The translations under genes and the position numbers were made by a program. From QAMX01 sp964448855 (GTDB taxonomy: Bacteria; Bacillota; Clostridia; Oscillospirales; QAMX01), in assembly GCA_964448855.1 (NCBI GenBank), contig CAYUXI010000012.1, forward strand, positions 1-64,000: a stretch of DNA of 64,000 nucleotides, given 5' to 3'. The notes beneath the pieces are model-generated. The model was not told the DNA's origin. It made no database searches and worked only from the letters and a program-made list of their open reading frames with translations. Shown here piece by piece: positions 41,915-50,971 of this stretch (positions are counted from its first letter, which is position 1; each line of letters opens with the position of its first letter).

Positions 41915-44896
41915 ATGCGTGTTCTTCGCAGGTTCAAGTGGCCCATCCTTTCCGTTGTCGTCCTTCTGGCGGCACTGATCGGGACGTTCCTTTTGCGGGC
42001 GCCGAAGCCCGTCTGGGACATTGCTGAGGCCGATTGGGTCGCTTTCACCGGGGATACCTTCCGGATTCCCGCAGCCACTGTCCAGGCCGGTCACAAAACG
42101 GTGAACGCTGTCGCTGTGCTCACCGCACCAGACGGAACGGTTCTGTCCGATCAGACGGTTCTGCTCCGTTCGTTCGGTTCGTACACCGTGACGTATACGG
42201 CGACGGTCGGCCGCCATGTCTACACGGAAAGCCGCACGTTGACCGTTCGGGGCAGGACAGCCTTCGTTTCCTCCGCGCTGAGCAGTGTGACCTACGGAAC
42301 GTATGACGGCACGCAGACGCCCGGCCTTCTGGTGCATTTGGCACAGGGAGACACGCTGTATGTTTCGCAGGCGTTGGAGCTTGCGGAGGTCGATGCGTCC
42401 GAGTCGATTTTGGAGTGCTTTGCCACGCCGATGCAGAAAGGCGTCCTCGATTTCCGAAAATTGATTTTTACCTTCACCGACACGGAAAATCCGGACATTT
42501 TCTTCCGGGTTTCCGCGATGCAGTCGTCGGACGGCGACCAGTATCCATACACCTACTGTCTGGCCGGAGCCAACGGTCAGCCCATGGAGGGCTGGGAGGA
42601 ATCGCACCAGAAGCTGCATATCAATAACGTGTGGGGCACGCCCGGCCAGCACTCCTTTTCCCTGCTATTTGCGCCCGGCATCGAGGAAAAACCGGCGGAC
42701 GCCATGCCCATTCGAATCGGCTACGACCCCGCCACTCGGCGCGTATACAGCAGCGGGCAGCTGGTGGCGGATTTTGATGACCCGTCTTTTTTCTATCAGC
42801 TCTGGGAGGGCTTGCCCAGTGGGAAGGCCTTTCTGTCCGTTTCCGCCGACCTGTATGTCTCCGAAACGGCGAATTTCTGCATTTCGAAGGTGCGCGGGCT
42901 CGATCTGACCGCTGAGGAATATGTGGATACAGACGGCCCGGACATTGCGCTGGATGCAGCGTTTGACGTGATGCCGCATGGCGAGGTGGGGCGCGCCTAT
43001 CCGATTCCGGTCGCCTCTGCCCGCGACACCTATACCGGTTCGGCTGATGTCGCTGTCACCGTTCAACAGACAGACGGAGCGGCGAACGGTCGGACGCTTG
43101 CCATCACAGCCAATACCTTCACGCCGGATGTAGCCGGGACGTACCGCATCACGTACACCGCAGCCGACGCTGTCGGCAACGTCAGCCAGCTGACCCGAAC
43201 GGTGGAGGCGGTTGATGAGCTGCCACCGCCGGAGCTCACCTTTGCAGAGGCGATGCCGTCCTCCGTCACGGTCGGGACAGTGCTGTCCCCCGCCATGTAT
43301 CAGGCAGACACCCATGACAGCTTCACCACTGTGACTGTTTCGGCCACTCTGAACGGCAAGCCGTGTGAAATCAAAGACGGTCTGCGCCTGACAGAAACCG
43401 GTCTCTTTGAGCTCACCTACACCGCCACCGATTACATCGGGCTGCAAAGTGTGACGCGTTTTGCGGTGGATGTACTGGTCAACGATGCGCCATTCTTTCC
43501 GAATGAGCCGTCGCTCCCGCTCTTTCTGCTCAGTGGCTGTTCCTATGAGCTGCCCGAATGCGAGGCCTATGATTACCGGAGCGGTTCAGAAGAGCGCAAG
43601 CCCGCATCGCTCACGGTGACGCTGAACGGGGAAACCACCGCCTTATCGGCCGGTGCGTCGTGGACGCCGACGGTCGAGGAGGACGGACTATTGGCAACCT
43701 TCTGCTACACCTGTGAGGGCGTTTCTCTGACCCGCGAGGTGCCGGTCGTCCTCGGCGCGTATCAGGACGGCGGGCGGGATCGGCTGCCGCTGAAAAATTA
43801 TATCCGCGGAACGAACCTGACGGTCACAGGCAGCGCCTCCTATCTGACGCTGACGGCGGACGCACCAGACAGCCGTTGGGTATTTGCCAACCAGCTTCTG
43901 GCCGAAGGAACCGGGCTGACGTTTTCCATTTCGCCCGAAACGGCCAATTTTGAATCGCTTTCCGTCCTGATGATCAATGCCGCAGACACCACCCATCCGG
44001 TGGCCGCGAGCTTCCGTCAAAGCAACGGGCAGCTGCTTCTCAGCTGCGGCGGGGAAACGGTTGTCATCGCGGATTCGTTTGACGCGGAGACGACGCTCAC
44101 GCTGATATGTGAGAGCGACCGGACGCTGCTCGTTAACGGGCGTAGCTTTGAGCTGACAACCTGTACAGATGGTACACCGTTTGACGGCTTTGGCGAGTGG
44201 CTGTATTTGTCGATGGTCTGGGAGCAGGCCGCCCCCGGCAGTCAGGTTCGGCTTCATGCAGTGGACAACCAGCCCATGGGCAATCTGGCTTTTGACCGGA
44301 TTCCGCCGCGTGTGGTTCTGCCCGGCGGTGTCACCGGTCTGGTGGCGCTGGGCGAAACCGTCACGCTGCCCGCCGCTCTGGTCGGCGATGTGCTGGACGC
44401 TAACGTCGTGTGTACGATGAGTGTCTGTGATCGAAACGGCGATTTTGTCACAGCCGTAGACGGCACACTTCTGAAGGATGCAGACCCCACGCGCAGCTAT
44501 GAGCTGGTTTTGTCTCTCCCGGGAGCGTATCAGGTCACCTACAAATCGACGGAGGCGAATCGCTGTTCCCCCAACTTCGGCGTACAGACGCAGATTTTGC
44601 AGGTAGTGGATTTGTCAGCACCCGTGATCACGCCACAGCACAGCTTTCCCACGTCCGTTCCGGTCGGTTCGTGCATCATTCTGCCGGATGTGACCGTGAC
44701 GGACGATCAGACGGCAGCAGAGGACATTCGATTGTTCCGCTATGTCGTCACGCCGGACGGGCAGCTGATCGAGCTGCCTTCAGACAGCAACGCCGTCGTG
44801 GCCGAGCTGCCGGGCGTTTACGAAATCCGTTTGGTCGCCTATGATGCATTTGGAAATATCAGTCTGGTGCGCCACCCTGTCACGGTGGAGCCATAA
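41915..44896 (+). CDS. Membrane-anchored multi-domain protein with Ig-like repeats
   Basis: A 993-residue protein with a short basic N-terminus and one hydrophobic helix (residues 9-27), so the bulk is outside the cell. At least five Ig-like or cadherin-like units end in similar strands: SYTVTYTATVG near 88, TYRITYTAADAVGNVS near 410, LFELTYTATDYIG near 503, AYQVTYKSTEAN near 875 and VYEIRLVAYDAFGNIS near 970. Between them lie two longer beta-rich regions (about 115-330 and 640-790) that look like concanavalin-type carbohydrate-binding modules. The gene follows GGGGAG. The DUF4838 lipoprotein gene starts 13 bases later. I propose a surface scaffold or glycan-binding role; I see no catalytic motif and no LPXTG. 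Confidence 0.75.
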   Translation: MRVLRRFKWPILSVVVLLAALIGTFLLRAPKPVWDIAEADWVAFTGDTFRIPAATVQAGHKTVNAVAVLTAPDGTVLSDQTVLLRSFGSYTVTYTATVGRHVYTESRTLTVRGRTAFVSSALSSVTYGTYDGTQTPGLLVHLAQGDTLYVSQALELAEVDASESILECFATPMQKGVLDFRKLIFTFTDTENPDIFFRVSAMQSSDGDQYPYTYCLAGANGQPMEGWEESHQKLHINNVWGTPGQHSFSLLFAPGIEEKPADAMPIRIGYDPATRRVYSSGQLVADFDDPSFFYQLWEGLPSGKAFLSVSADLYVSETANFCISKVRGLDLTAEEYVDTDGPDIALDAAFDVMPHGEVGRAYPIPVASARDTYTGSADVAVTVQQTDGAANGRTLAITANTFTPDVAGTYRITYTAADAVGNVSQLTRTVEAVDELPPPELTFAEAMPSSVTVGTVLSPAMYQADTHDSFTTVTVSATLNGKPCEIKDGLRLTETGLFELTYTATDYIGLQSVTRFAVDVLVNDAPFFPNEPSLPLFLLSGCSYELPECEAYDYRSGSEERKPASLTVTLNGETTALSAGASWTPTVEEDGLLATFCYTCEGVSLTREVPVVLGAYQDGGRDRLPLKNYIRGTNLTVTGSASYLTLTADAPDSRWVFANQLLAEGTGLTFSISPETANFESLSVLMINAADTTHPVAASFRQSNGQLLLSCGGETVVIADSFDAETTLTLICESDRTLLVNGRSFELTTCTDGTPFDGFGEWLYLSMVWEQAAPGSQVRLHAVDNQPMGNLAFDRIPPRVVLPGGVTGLVALGETVTLPAALVGDVLDANVVCTMSVCDRNGDFVTAVDGTLLKDADPTRSYELVLSLPGAYQVTYKSTEANRCSPNFGVQTQILQVVDLSAPVITPQHSFPTSVPVGSCIILPDVTVTDDQTAAEDIRLFRYVVTPDGQLIELPSDSNAVVAELPGVYEIRLVAYDAFGNISLVRHPVTVEP

Positions 44897-44909
44897 GGAG
44901 GTTTTTTAT

Positions 44910-46889
44910 ATGAATTGGAAACGCCTGTCCGGTCTGCTGGTATCGCTGAGTATGCTGCTCTGCGGATGCAGCCCCGTCACACCCGCAGCACCCGCCGCCG
45001 ACCCGCTCCCTGAAAACACGGATGCGCGCCATCCGCTGTCGCCGACGGCTCCGCATCTGATAGACAACGTGCTGCATCAGGTATCCGTTACACCTGCAGA
45101 CCGCCCGTTTGTCACGGACGGCTCCTCTGCATACAGCATTGTCGTCGGCTCCGGCTCTGAAAATGCGAAGGCCGCTGCGCTGATTCAGCAGCACATTTTT
45201 CAGGTTTCCGGTGTTTCGCTGCCGGTGATTGCCGACAGCAGCACCGTCACATACACCGCCGACAGCCGGTTCATTGTCCTGAATGGCCCGGAGGTCTTCC
45301 GGCAGGCTGGATTCACCATGCCGGAGGTCGATCTCGGGCTGACTGGCTACGTCATCCGCTCCGTTGACAACAGTGTCCTGATTGCTACCGCGTCCGAGGC
45401 CGGTGCGCAGAAGGGTGCCATTGCGTTTTTGCATCACGCCATCGGCTATGAAATGTATGCAGAGGACACTGTGGCCTACAGCAATCACGCGGAAACGCTG
45501 CCGGATTTTGCAATCGCGGAGCGGCCGGACTTTGAATATTATTATCAGAGCAACTACGTCAGCCAGGAAGCGGCCTACGGCATGAATTTTTCCACCGACC
45601 TGTTCATTCCGATCGCCGGTGCATGGTGTCACAACAGTCTGGACTGTCTGCCGATGGAGCAGTATGCGGACGCGCATCCTTCCTGGTATTCGACGGAGGG
45701 CAACGAGCTCTGCTACACAGCGCACGGGGATGCGGCGGAGTGGGAGCTCATGGTGCAACAGGCAGCTGAACGCGTGCTGGAAGCGGCCAACGCCTGTCCG
45801 GATCGCCCGTTCCTCGCCCTGACCATCGAAGACCACGATACAATCTGCGGCTGTGCGGCCTGTGAACAGGTCCGCGCCGATTATCACGGCGCCAATTCCG
45901 CCGCCTGCATCCGGTTCATCAACGCCGTCAACCGTCTGGTGCAGGATGCGCTGGCGGAGCAGGCCAAGGCTGACGGCACAGAGAAACGCGCACTCCGTCT
46001 GCTGTTCTTCGCATACCGTCAGATGGAGCAGCCGCCGGTGGAATGGGTGGACGATCATTGGGAGCCGATGGACGAGTCCGTTGTCTGCGATGAAACCGTC
46101 GGCGTGTACCTTGCACCGATCACCGCCTGCTACAGCCATTCCTTCTACGACGAGGTCAATGCACCGGCTCGCGACGTTTTGGAGGGCTGGAGCGTCCTGA
46201 CCGACAATATGTGTCTCTGGCTGTATGAAACCAGCTACACGAACTATCTGTTCCCGCTGAACTCCTATGATACGATGCTGGAAACCTACCGGTTCTCCAG
46301 ACAGAATCACGCCGTCTTCCTCTATCCGGAGGGGCAGCACAATCAGGGAAACGTCACCTGCTTCGGAAAGCTCAAGGAATACTTCAATGCGCGGGCGCTG
46401 TTTTCGGTGAATGACAGCTTTGCAGCCATCGCGGACGATTTCTTTGCGCATTATTTTCAGGAGGCCGCCGCGCCGATGCGCCGGTATTTTGACGAGCTGC
46501 AAATTCACCTGCGCGATTTGGAAAGCACATGGCCTGAAATCGACGGGACGATTTACAATTGGCTGTGCGATACCAAATACTGGCCGATTGGCACGCTGCG
46601 CCACTGGATGGATTTGCTGAACGAGGCCTATGCCGCCATTGAGCCGCTTGCGTCTGAAAATCCGGAGCGGTATCAGACGCTCAAAAAGCACATCGATCTG
46701 GAGAGCATCTTCCCGCGCTTTGCCATTTGCCAGCTGTACGGCGATTGCTACACGAGTGCGGAGCTGCGCACCATGCGTGAAGCGCTGCAAAAGGACTGTG
46801 AAACACTTTCCGTGACGATGTTCAGCGAAGGGCGACCGATGAACGAAATCTTCACCGAATGGGGGCTGGCCGGGAAAGGGCTGATCTGA
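44910..46889 (+). CDS. DUF4838 lipoprotein, glycosidase-like
   Basis: A 659-residue lipoprotein. The lipobox LLCGC gives a predicted lipid-modified cysteine near residue 20, and a Pro/Ala-rich spacer follows. Residues 60-200 resemble the N-terminal domain of hexosaminidases and alpha-glucuronidases (VVGSGSENAKAAALIQQHI). The DUF4838 core contains WCHNSLDCLP, LTIEDHDTICGCAACEQV and KEYFNARALFSVN. The domain is thought to be a TIM-barrel glycoside-hydrolase relative of unknown substrate; the acidic pair in IEDHD is a candidate active-site position. It has AAGGAGG and starts 13 bases after the Ig-like gene, so the two form a surface cassette. Confidence 0.8.
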   Translation: MNWKRLSGLLVSLSMLLCGCSPVTPAAPAADPLPENTDARHPLSPTAPHLIDNVLHQVSVTPADRPFVTDGSSAYSIVVGSGSENAKAAALIQQHIFQVSGVSLPVIADSSTVTYTADSRFIVLNGPEVFRQAGFTMPEVDLGLTGYVIRSVDNSVLIATASEAGAQKGAIAFLHHAIGYEMYAEDTVAYSNHAETLPDFAIAERPDFEYYYQSNYVSQEAAYGMNFSTDLFIPIAGAWCHNSLDCLPMEQYADAHPSWYSTEGNELCYTAHGDAAEWELMVQQAAERVLEAANACPDRPFLALTIEDHDTICGCAACEQVRADYHGANSAACIRFINAVNRLVQDALAEQAKADGTEKRALRLLFFAYRQMEQPPVEWVDDHWEPMDESVVCDETVGVYLAPITACYSHSFYDEVNAPARDVLEGWSVLTDNMCLWLYETSYTNYLFPLNSYDTMLETYRFSRQNHAVFLYPEGQHNQGNVTCFGKLKEYFNARALFSVNDSFAAIADDFFAHYFQEAAAPMRRYFDELQIHLRDLESTWPEIDGTIYNWLCDTKYWPIGTLRHWMDLLNEAYAAIEPLASENPERYQTLKKHIDLESIFPRFAICQLYGDCYTSAELRTMREALQKDCETLSVTMFSEGRPMNEIFTEWGLAGKGLI

Positions 46890-46931
46890 TCGCAGGCCGG
46901 TGCTTCTGTGAACGCGGTTTGTCGGGAGCGG

Positions 46932-46960
46932 TTGACATTTGCCTGTCCGGCGAGTATAAT
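46932..46960 (+). promoter_or_regulatory. Promoter of trkA-trkH
   Basis: A perfect consensus: TTGACA (46932-46937), a 17-bp spacer and TATAAT (46955-46960). The leader carries the palindrome ACGGCA-TT-TGCCGT (46980-46993) next to the ribosome binding site. Confidence 0.9.
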
Positions 46961-47010
46961 AGGCATAACGTTTCTACCAACGGCATTTGCCGTCATTATG
47001 GAGGTTCCTC

Positions 47011-48366
47011 TTGAAAATTGTCATCATTGGTGACGGGAAGGTCGGATTTGCTCTGGCCGATCAGCTTTCCCGCGAGAAACATGATATTACTGTGATTGAT
47101 TCCAATCTCGATAACCTGAAAAACCTGATGGACGTGCTGGATGTGCTTGTGATTCACGGGAACGGTGCCAGTCTGTCCGTGCAGAAGGAGGCCGGGGTGG
47201 ATCGGGCTGATCTGCTGATTGCCGCCACCTCCGCGGATGAGCTGAACATTCTGGCCTGTCTTGTCGGCAGAAAGCTCGGCGCTGGGAAGACCATTGCGCG
47301 GATTCGAAATCCGGAATACGCCGACCAGCTGATTGAGATGAAGGAGGAGCTCGGTCTCTCCATGACCGTCAATCCGGAGCTGGCCGCAGCGACGGAGATG
47401 TCGCGCCGTCTCCGCTTCCCAAACGCATTGAATATCGACTTTTTTGCCAAGGGTCGAATTGAGCTGATCGAATTCCGCATTCCGGACGGCAGTGAGCTGG
47501 ACGGCATGGCGCTGATGTCGATTTATGAGAAGTTCAAGATTCGGGTGCTGATTTGTGCCGTTCAGCGCGGCGAGGAAATTTTCATCCCGGACGGCTCCTT
47601 CCGGCTGCAGGCTGGAGATCATATCACGATCACCTCTTCCCCGCTGGAAATCAGCCTGTTCCTCAAGGCCATCGGCATCGTCCAGCAGAAGGTTCGCTCG
47701 GTCTTTATCATCGGCGGCGGGCGCACCAGCTATTATCTGGCTCGGCAGCTCTGCGAAATGGGCATGGAGGTCAAGATTTTGGATGCGGATGCCGGTCGCT
47801 GCCGCGAATTGTCGGATATGCTGCCGCAGGCCATCATTCTGAACGGCCGCGCCAACGATCAGGAGCTGTTGCAGTCTGAAAACATTGACGACACGGATGT
47901 CCTGGTCGCGGCCTCAGACTCGGACGAGATGAATCTGCTGATTTCTCTCTTTGGCCAGACGCGAAACATCCCCAAGATTTTCACGAAGGTCGAACGGACG
48001 GACATTCTGGATATGTACGGCAACATCTGCGCCGGAACCATCGTTTCGCCCCGTCAGCTGATTGCAAATGACATCATCCGCTTTGTCCGTGCGCTGTCCA
48101 ATTCCACCGGCAGCAGTGTGGAAACGCTGCACCGCATCGTGAATGGCCGCGTTGAGGCGCTTGAATTCCGCGTGCGCGCCAAGGCCGGTCTGACCGGGAT
48201 TCCGCTGCGCGATCTGCCCATCCGCCGCGGCATCCTGCTGGCGATCATTCATCGCGGCGGGCGTGTCATCATCCCCGGCGGGAACGATATGCTCTGCGAA
48301 GGAGACAGCGTCGTTCTCATCACCATGGAACAGAATCTGACAGACCTGTCGGATATTTTGAGGTGA
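47011..48366 (+). CDS. trkA: Potassium uptake regulatory subunit TrkA
   Basis: A 451-residue cytoplasmic gating subunit with two tandem RCK units. Each has a Rossmann NAD-binding half (KIVIIGDGKVG at the start; VFIIGGGRTS near 232) and a C-terminal TrkA_C half (near 140-215 and 365-451). It binds nucleotide and controls the membrane channel TrkH. The start is TTG 47011 with TGGAGG 7 bases upstream; an earlier in-frame TTG at 46987 lacks such a site. trkH begins 6 bases after its stop. Confidence 0.93.
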   Translation: MKIVIIGDGKVGFALADQLSREKHDITVIDSNLDNLKNLMDVLDVLVIHGNGASLSVQKEAGVDRADLLIAATSADELNILACLVGRKLGAGKTIARIRNPEYADQLIEMKEELGLSMTVNPELAAATEMSRRLRFPNALNIDFFAKGRIELIEFRIPDGSELDGMALMSIYEKFKIRVLICAVQRGEEIFIPDGSFRLQAGDHITITSSPLEISLFLKAIGIVQQKVRSVFIIGGGRTSYYLARQLCEMGMEVKILDADAGRCRELSDMLPQAIILNGRANDQELLQSENIDDTDVLVAASDSDEMNLLISLFGQTRNIPKIFTKVERTDILDMYGNICAGTIVSPRQLIANDIIRFVRALSNSTGSSVETLHRIVNGRVEALEFRVRAKAGLTGIPLRDLPIRRGILLAIIHRGGRVIIPGGNDMLCEGDSVVLITMEQNLTDLSDILR

Positions 48367-48372
48367 GGGCAC

Positions 48373-49878
48373 ATGAATTACCGGCAAGTCGGCAGAACGC
48401 TCTGCCTGATTCTGCGCTGCATCGCGCTTTTGATGCTGCTGCCCGTGTTTGTCGGGCTTTTGAACCGGGAACGGGAGACGCTGGCCTTTCTCGTGACCAT
48501 CGCCGTTCTGTTGCTTTTCAGCTGCGCTTCCTTCTTTTTGAAAACAGACAACCATTCCATTTATGCGCGGGAAGGCTTCGCGATTGTCTCGCTTTCCTGG
48601 ATTCTGCTGGGGATTTTCGGCGCCATGCCGTTTGTCATCAGCCGTGCCATTCCGAACGTATTTGACGCGTTTTTTGAGATTGTCTCCGGCTTCACCACGA
48701 CCGGTGCCACCGTGCTGGCCGATGTAGAATCCCTGCCGCGCTGCATTTCCTTCTGGCGCTGCTTTTCCATCTGGATTGGCGGGATGGGCGTGCTTGTCTT
48801 CGTGCTGGCGATTGTCCCGCTCTCCAGCGGTCGGGATATGCACATTCTGCGCGCCGAATCGCCCGGCCCGTCGGTCGGGAAGCTGGTGCCCAAGATGCGG
48901 CATTCCGCATTGATTCTGTACAGCATTTATTTTGCCCTGACGGTGATCGAGATGCTGCTGCTTCTGGCGGGCGGGATGTCCTTCTTCGATGCGGTGACGC
49001 ACGCGTTTTCGAACGCGGGAACCGGCGGATTTTCCACGCGCAACGCCGGTATTTCAGCGTTCAACAGTGTGTACATCGATGTCGTGGTGACGGTCTTTAT
49101 GTTCCTGTTTTCCATCAACTTCAACCTGTTTTACCTGATTTTGATGAAAAAGGCATCGGAAGCGTTCCGGGACGAGGAATTCCGCGTGTATCTGCTGATT
49201 CTCGCCATTTCGCTGGCCACGATGACCATCAACACGCTGTCGGTCTATGGCACCTTCTCGACCGCGCTCCGCTATTCCTCCTTCCAGCTGGCCTCCATCG
49301 TTTCGACGACCGGCTTCGCAACTGCGGACTATTCACAGTGGCCGATGCTGTCGCAGATGGTGCTCTGGTTTGTCATGTTCCTCGGCGGATGTGCCGGTTC
49401 GACTGCCGGCGGGTTAAAGTGCTCCCGATTCCTGATCCTCGTCAAATCCGTTCGCCGGGAGCTGCGCCGCCTCTCGCATCCGCATTCCTCGGATGTCATT
49501 CGGCTCAGCGGTGAAACGCTGGATGAGGAAACCGTGTCCGGCGCAAACCTCTACTTCCTGACGTATACCGGTATTTTCCTCTGCGGTCTGCTCTGCATTT
49601 CTCTAAACGGGTTGGATTTTGAAACGACCTTTTCATCCGTTCTGACGTGCATCAGCAACGTCGGCCCGGGCTTTGGCTCCATTGTCGGGCCGGTCGGCAA
49701 TTTTTCCTCGCTGACGTGGTTCTCCAAGTTTGTGCTGAGCATTCTCATGCTGATCGGGCGGCTGGAAATCTTCCCGATGCTGATGCTGTTCTCTCCGTCG
49801 CTGTGGCGTCACCACCGTTCAGCATCCCGTGGTGACAAAAAACGTCGTCACATTTCCGCTTCCCAGCGCATATCATAA
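48373..49878 (+). CDS. trkH: Potassium uptake membrane subunit TrkH
   Basis: A 501-residue membrane protein of the TrkH/KtrB family, with four pseudo-repeats each contributing a pore loop. The selectivity-filter-like segments are visible: TTTGATV near 106, SNAGTGGFS near 213, STTGFATAD near 311 and SNVGPGFGS near 426, each with the conserved glycine. It imports K+ driven by the membrane potential or Na+. The start follows GAGGTGAGG. The operon with trkA is standard. Its stop codon overlaps the following terminator. Confidence 0.93.
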   Translation: MNYRQVGRTLCLILRCIALLMLLPVFVGLLNRERETLAFLVTIAVLLLFSCASFFLKTDNHSIYAREGFAIVSLSWILLGIFGAMPFVISRAIPNVFDAFFEIVSGFTTTGATVLADVESLPRCISFWRCFSIWIGGMGVLVFVLAIVPLSSGRDMHILRAESPGPSVGKLVPKMRHSALILYSIYFALTVIEMLLLLAGGMSFFDAVTHAFSNAGTGGFSTRNAGISAFNSVYIDVVVTVFMFLFSINFNLFYLILMKKASEAFRDEEFRVYLLILAISLATMTINTLSVYGTFSTALRYSSFQLASIVSTTGFATADYSQWPMLSQMVLWFVMFLGGCAGSTAGGLKCSRFLILVKSVRRELRRLSHPHSSDVIRLSGETLDEETVSGANLYFLTYTGIFLCGLLCISLNGLDFETTFSSVLTCISNVGPGFGSIVGPVGNFSSLTWFSKFVLSILMLIGRLEIFPMLMLFSPSLWRHHRSASRGDKKRRHISASQRIS

Positions 49879-49919
49879 AATCAGGCGCCCGGTCCAGTGG
49901 CCGGGCGCCTGATTTTTTT
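49878..49919 (+). terminator. Terminator of trkA-trkH
   Basis: A 15-bp perfect stem (49878-49892 with 49901-49915, core ATCAGGCGCCCGG) followed by a T-run of seven. It begins on the last base of the trkH stop codon and ends 21 bases before the next start codon. Confidence 0.93.
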
Positions 49920-49940
49920 GGATGGATGAGGGGATTTTGT

Positions 49941-50957
49941 ATGTCTGAGGGATTCGCCAACAAGCACATCGTCTTCCGGTCGCCCGGCGTCTGTGCCGTA
50001 GAGGTCTGTGACAGGCCGGTACCCGGTGCGAACGAAGTCCAGATTCAGACGGAATATTCGCTGATCAGCACGGGGACGGAATTGACACAGCTGTATGCGG
50101 CGGCCGATGCGGATTCGAGCTGGCAGCCGCTTCTGACGTATCCCCTGTTGCCGGGGTATTCCAACGTAGGGCGCGTCCGTGCGGTCGGCGTCGGTGTCGA
50201 TGCTTCCATGATCGGGCAGCGGGTGGTCTCCCTTGGCCGACACGCTCAGACGGTCTGTCGATCGGTCTTTGAGGTGGTTCCCGTCCCGGAATCGGTGTCT
50301 GCGGAGGAAGCCGTTTTCGCCGTAATCGCGCAGATTGCGATGGGTGGCGTCCGTTTTTCACGCATTCGGCTCGGCGAAACCGTCGCTGTTTTTGGCGCAG
50401 GGCTGATCGGGCAGCTCGCCACGCGTCTGGCGCGGCTGAGCGGTGCCGGTTCCGTGTTCGTATGGGATCATTCGTCCCTGCGACTGCGGCTTTTGCCCGA
50501 TGACAGCGGCGTGTATCCCTCGACAGAGGATCCGGTAGCGGCCGGTGCGTTCATTCGGCGCATGAACCACGGCCGTGCGGCCGATCTGGTATTCGATGCG
50601 ACGGGCGATCCGGCGCGCATCGCGGCGGAGGTGGATGCATTGGAGGAGCACGGGCGGCTGGTAATTCTGAGCAGCCCCCGCGGGCGCTCCGCGCTCGATC
50701 TGAACATGGTCAATCTGCGCGGGCTGTCCATCATTGGTGCACACAATGCCACCGTCCATATGCCGCCGGGCGTCCCCGGTGAGCCGTTCACGCTGCGCAG
50801 GGATTTGCAGGATTTTCTGGAGCGGCTGGCCGACCACACGCTGTCTGTTGCATCGCTGATCACGCATCGGTTCCCGGCTGACCGGGCGCCGGAGGCGTAT
50901 CGCCGATTGGCGGAGAACCGGCGCGAAGCGCTCGGCGTTCTGCTGGATTGGCGATAG
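49941..50957 (+). CDS. Medium-chain dehydrogenase/reductase, zinc-ligand-free type
   Basis: A 338-residue MDR-superfamily oxidoreductase. The nucleotide-binding motif GAGLIGQLATRLA lies near residue 154. In the catalytic domain the usual zinc cysteine region reads SLISTGTELTQL, as in BchC-like and bi-domain oxidoreductases, so the classic CGSD zinc site is missing. The substrate is unknown; relatives act on sugar- or polyketide-type alcohols. I use ATG 49941, 7 bases after GAGGGGA, over an ATG 15 bases upstream. It begins only 21 bases after a strong terminator, with no visible promoter between, and converges on the flippase gene. Confidence 0.8.
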   Translation: MSEGFANKHIVFRSPGVCAVEVCDRPVPGANEVQIQTEYSLISTGTELTQLYAAADADSSWQPLLTYPLLPGYSNVGRVRAVGVGVDASMIGQRVVSLGRHAQTVCRSVFEVVPVPESVSAEEAVFAVIAQIAMGGVRFSRIRLGETVAVFGAGLIGQLATRLARLSGAGSVFVWDHSSLRLRLLPDDSGVYPSTEDPVAAGAFIRRMNHGRAADLVFDATGDPARIAAEVDALEEHGRLVILSSPRGRSALDLNMVNLRGLSIIGAHNATVHMPPGVPGEPFTLRRDLQDFLERLADHTLSVASLITHRFPADRAPEAYRRLAENRREALGVLLDWR

Positions 50958-50971
50958 AATGCGCTGTTTGT

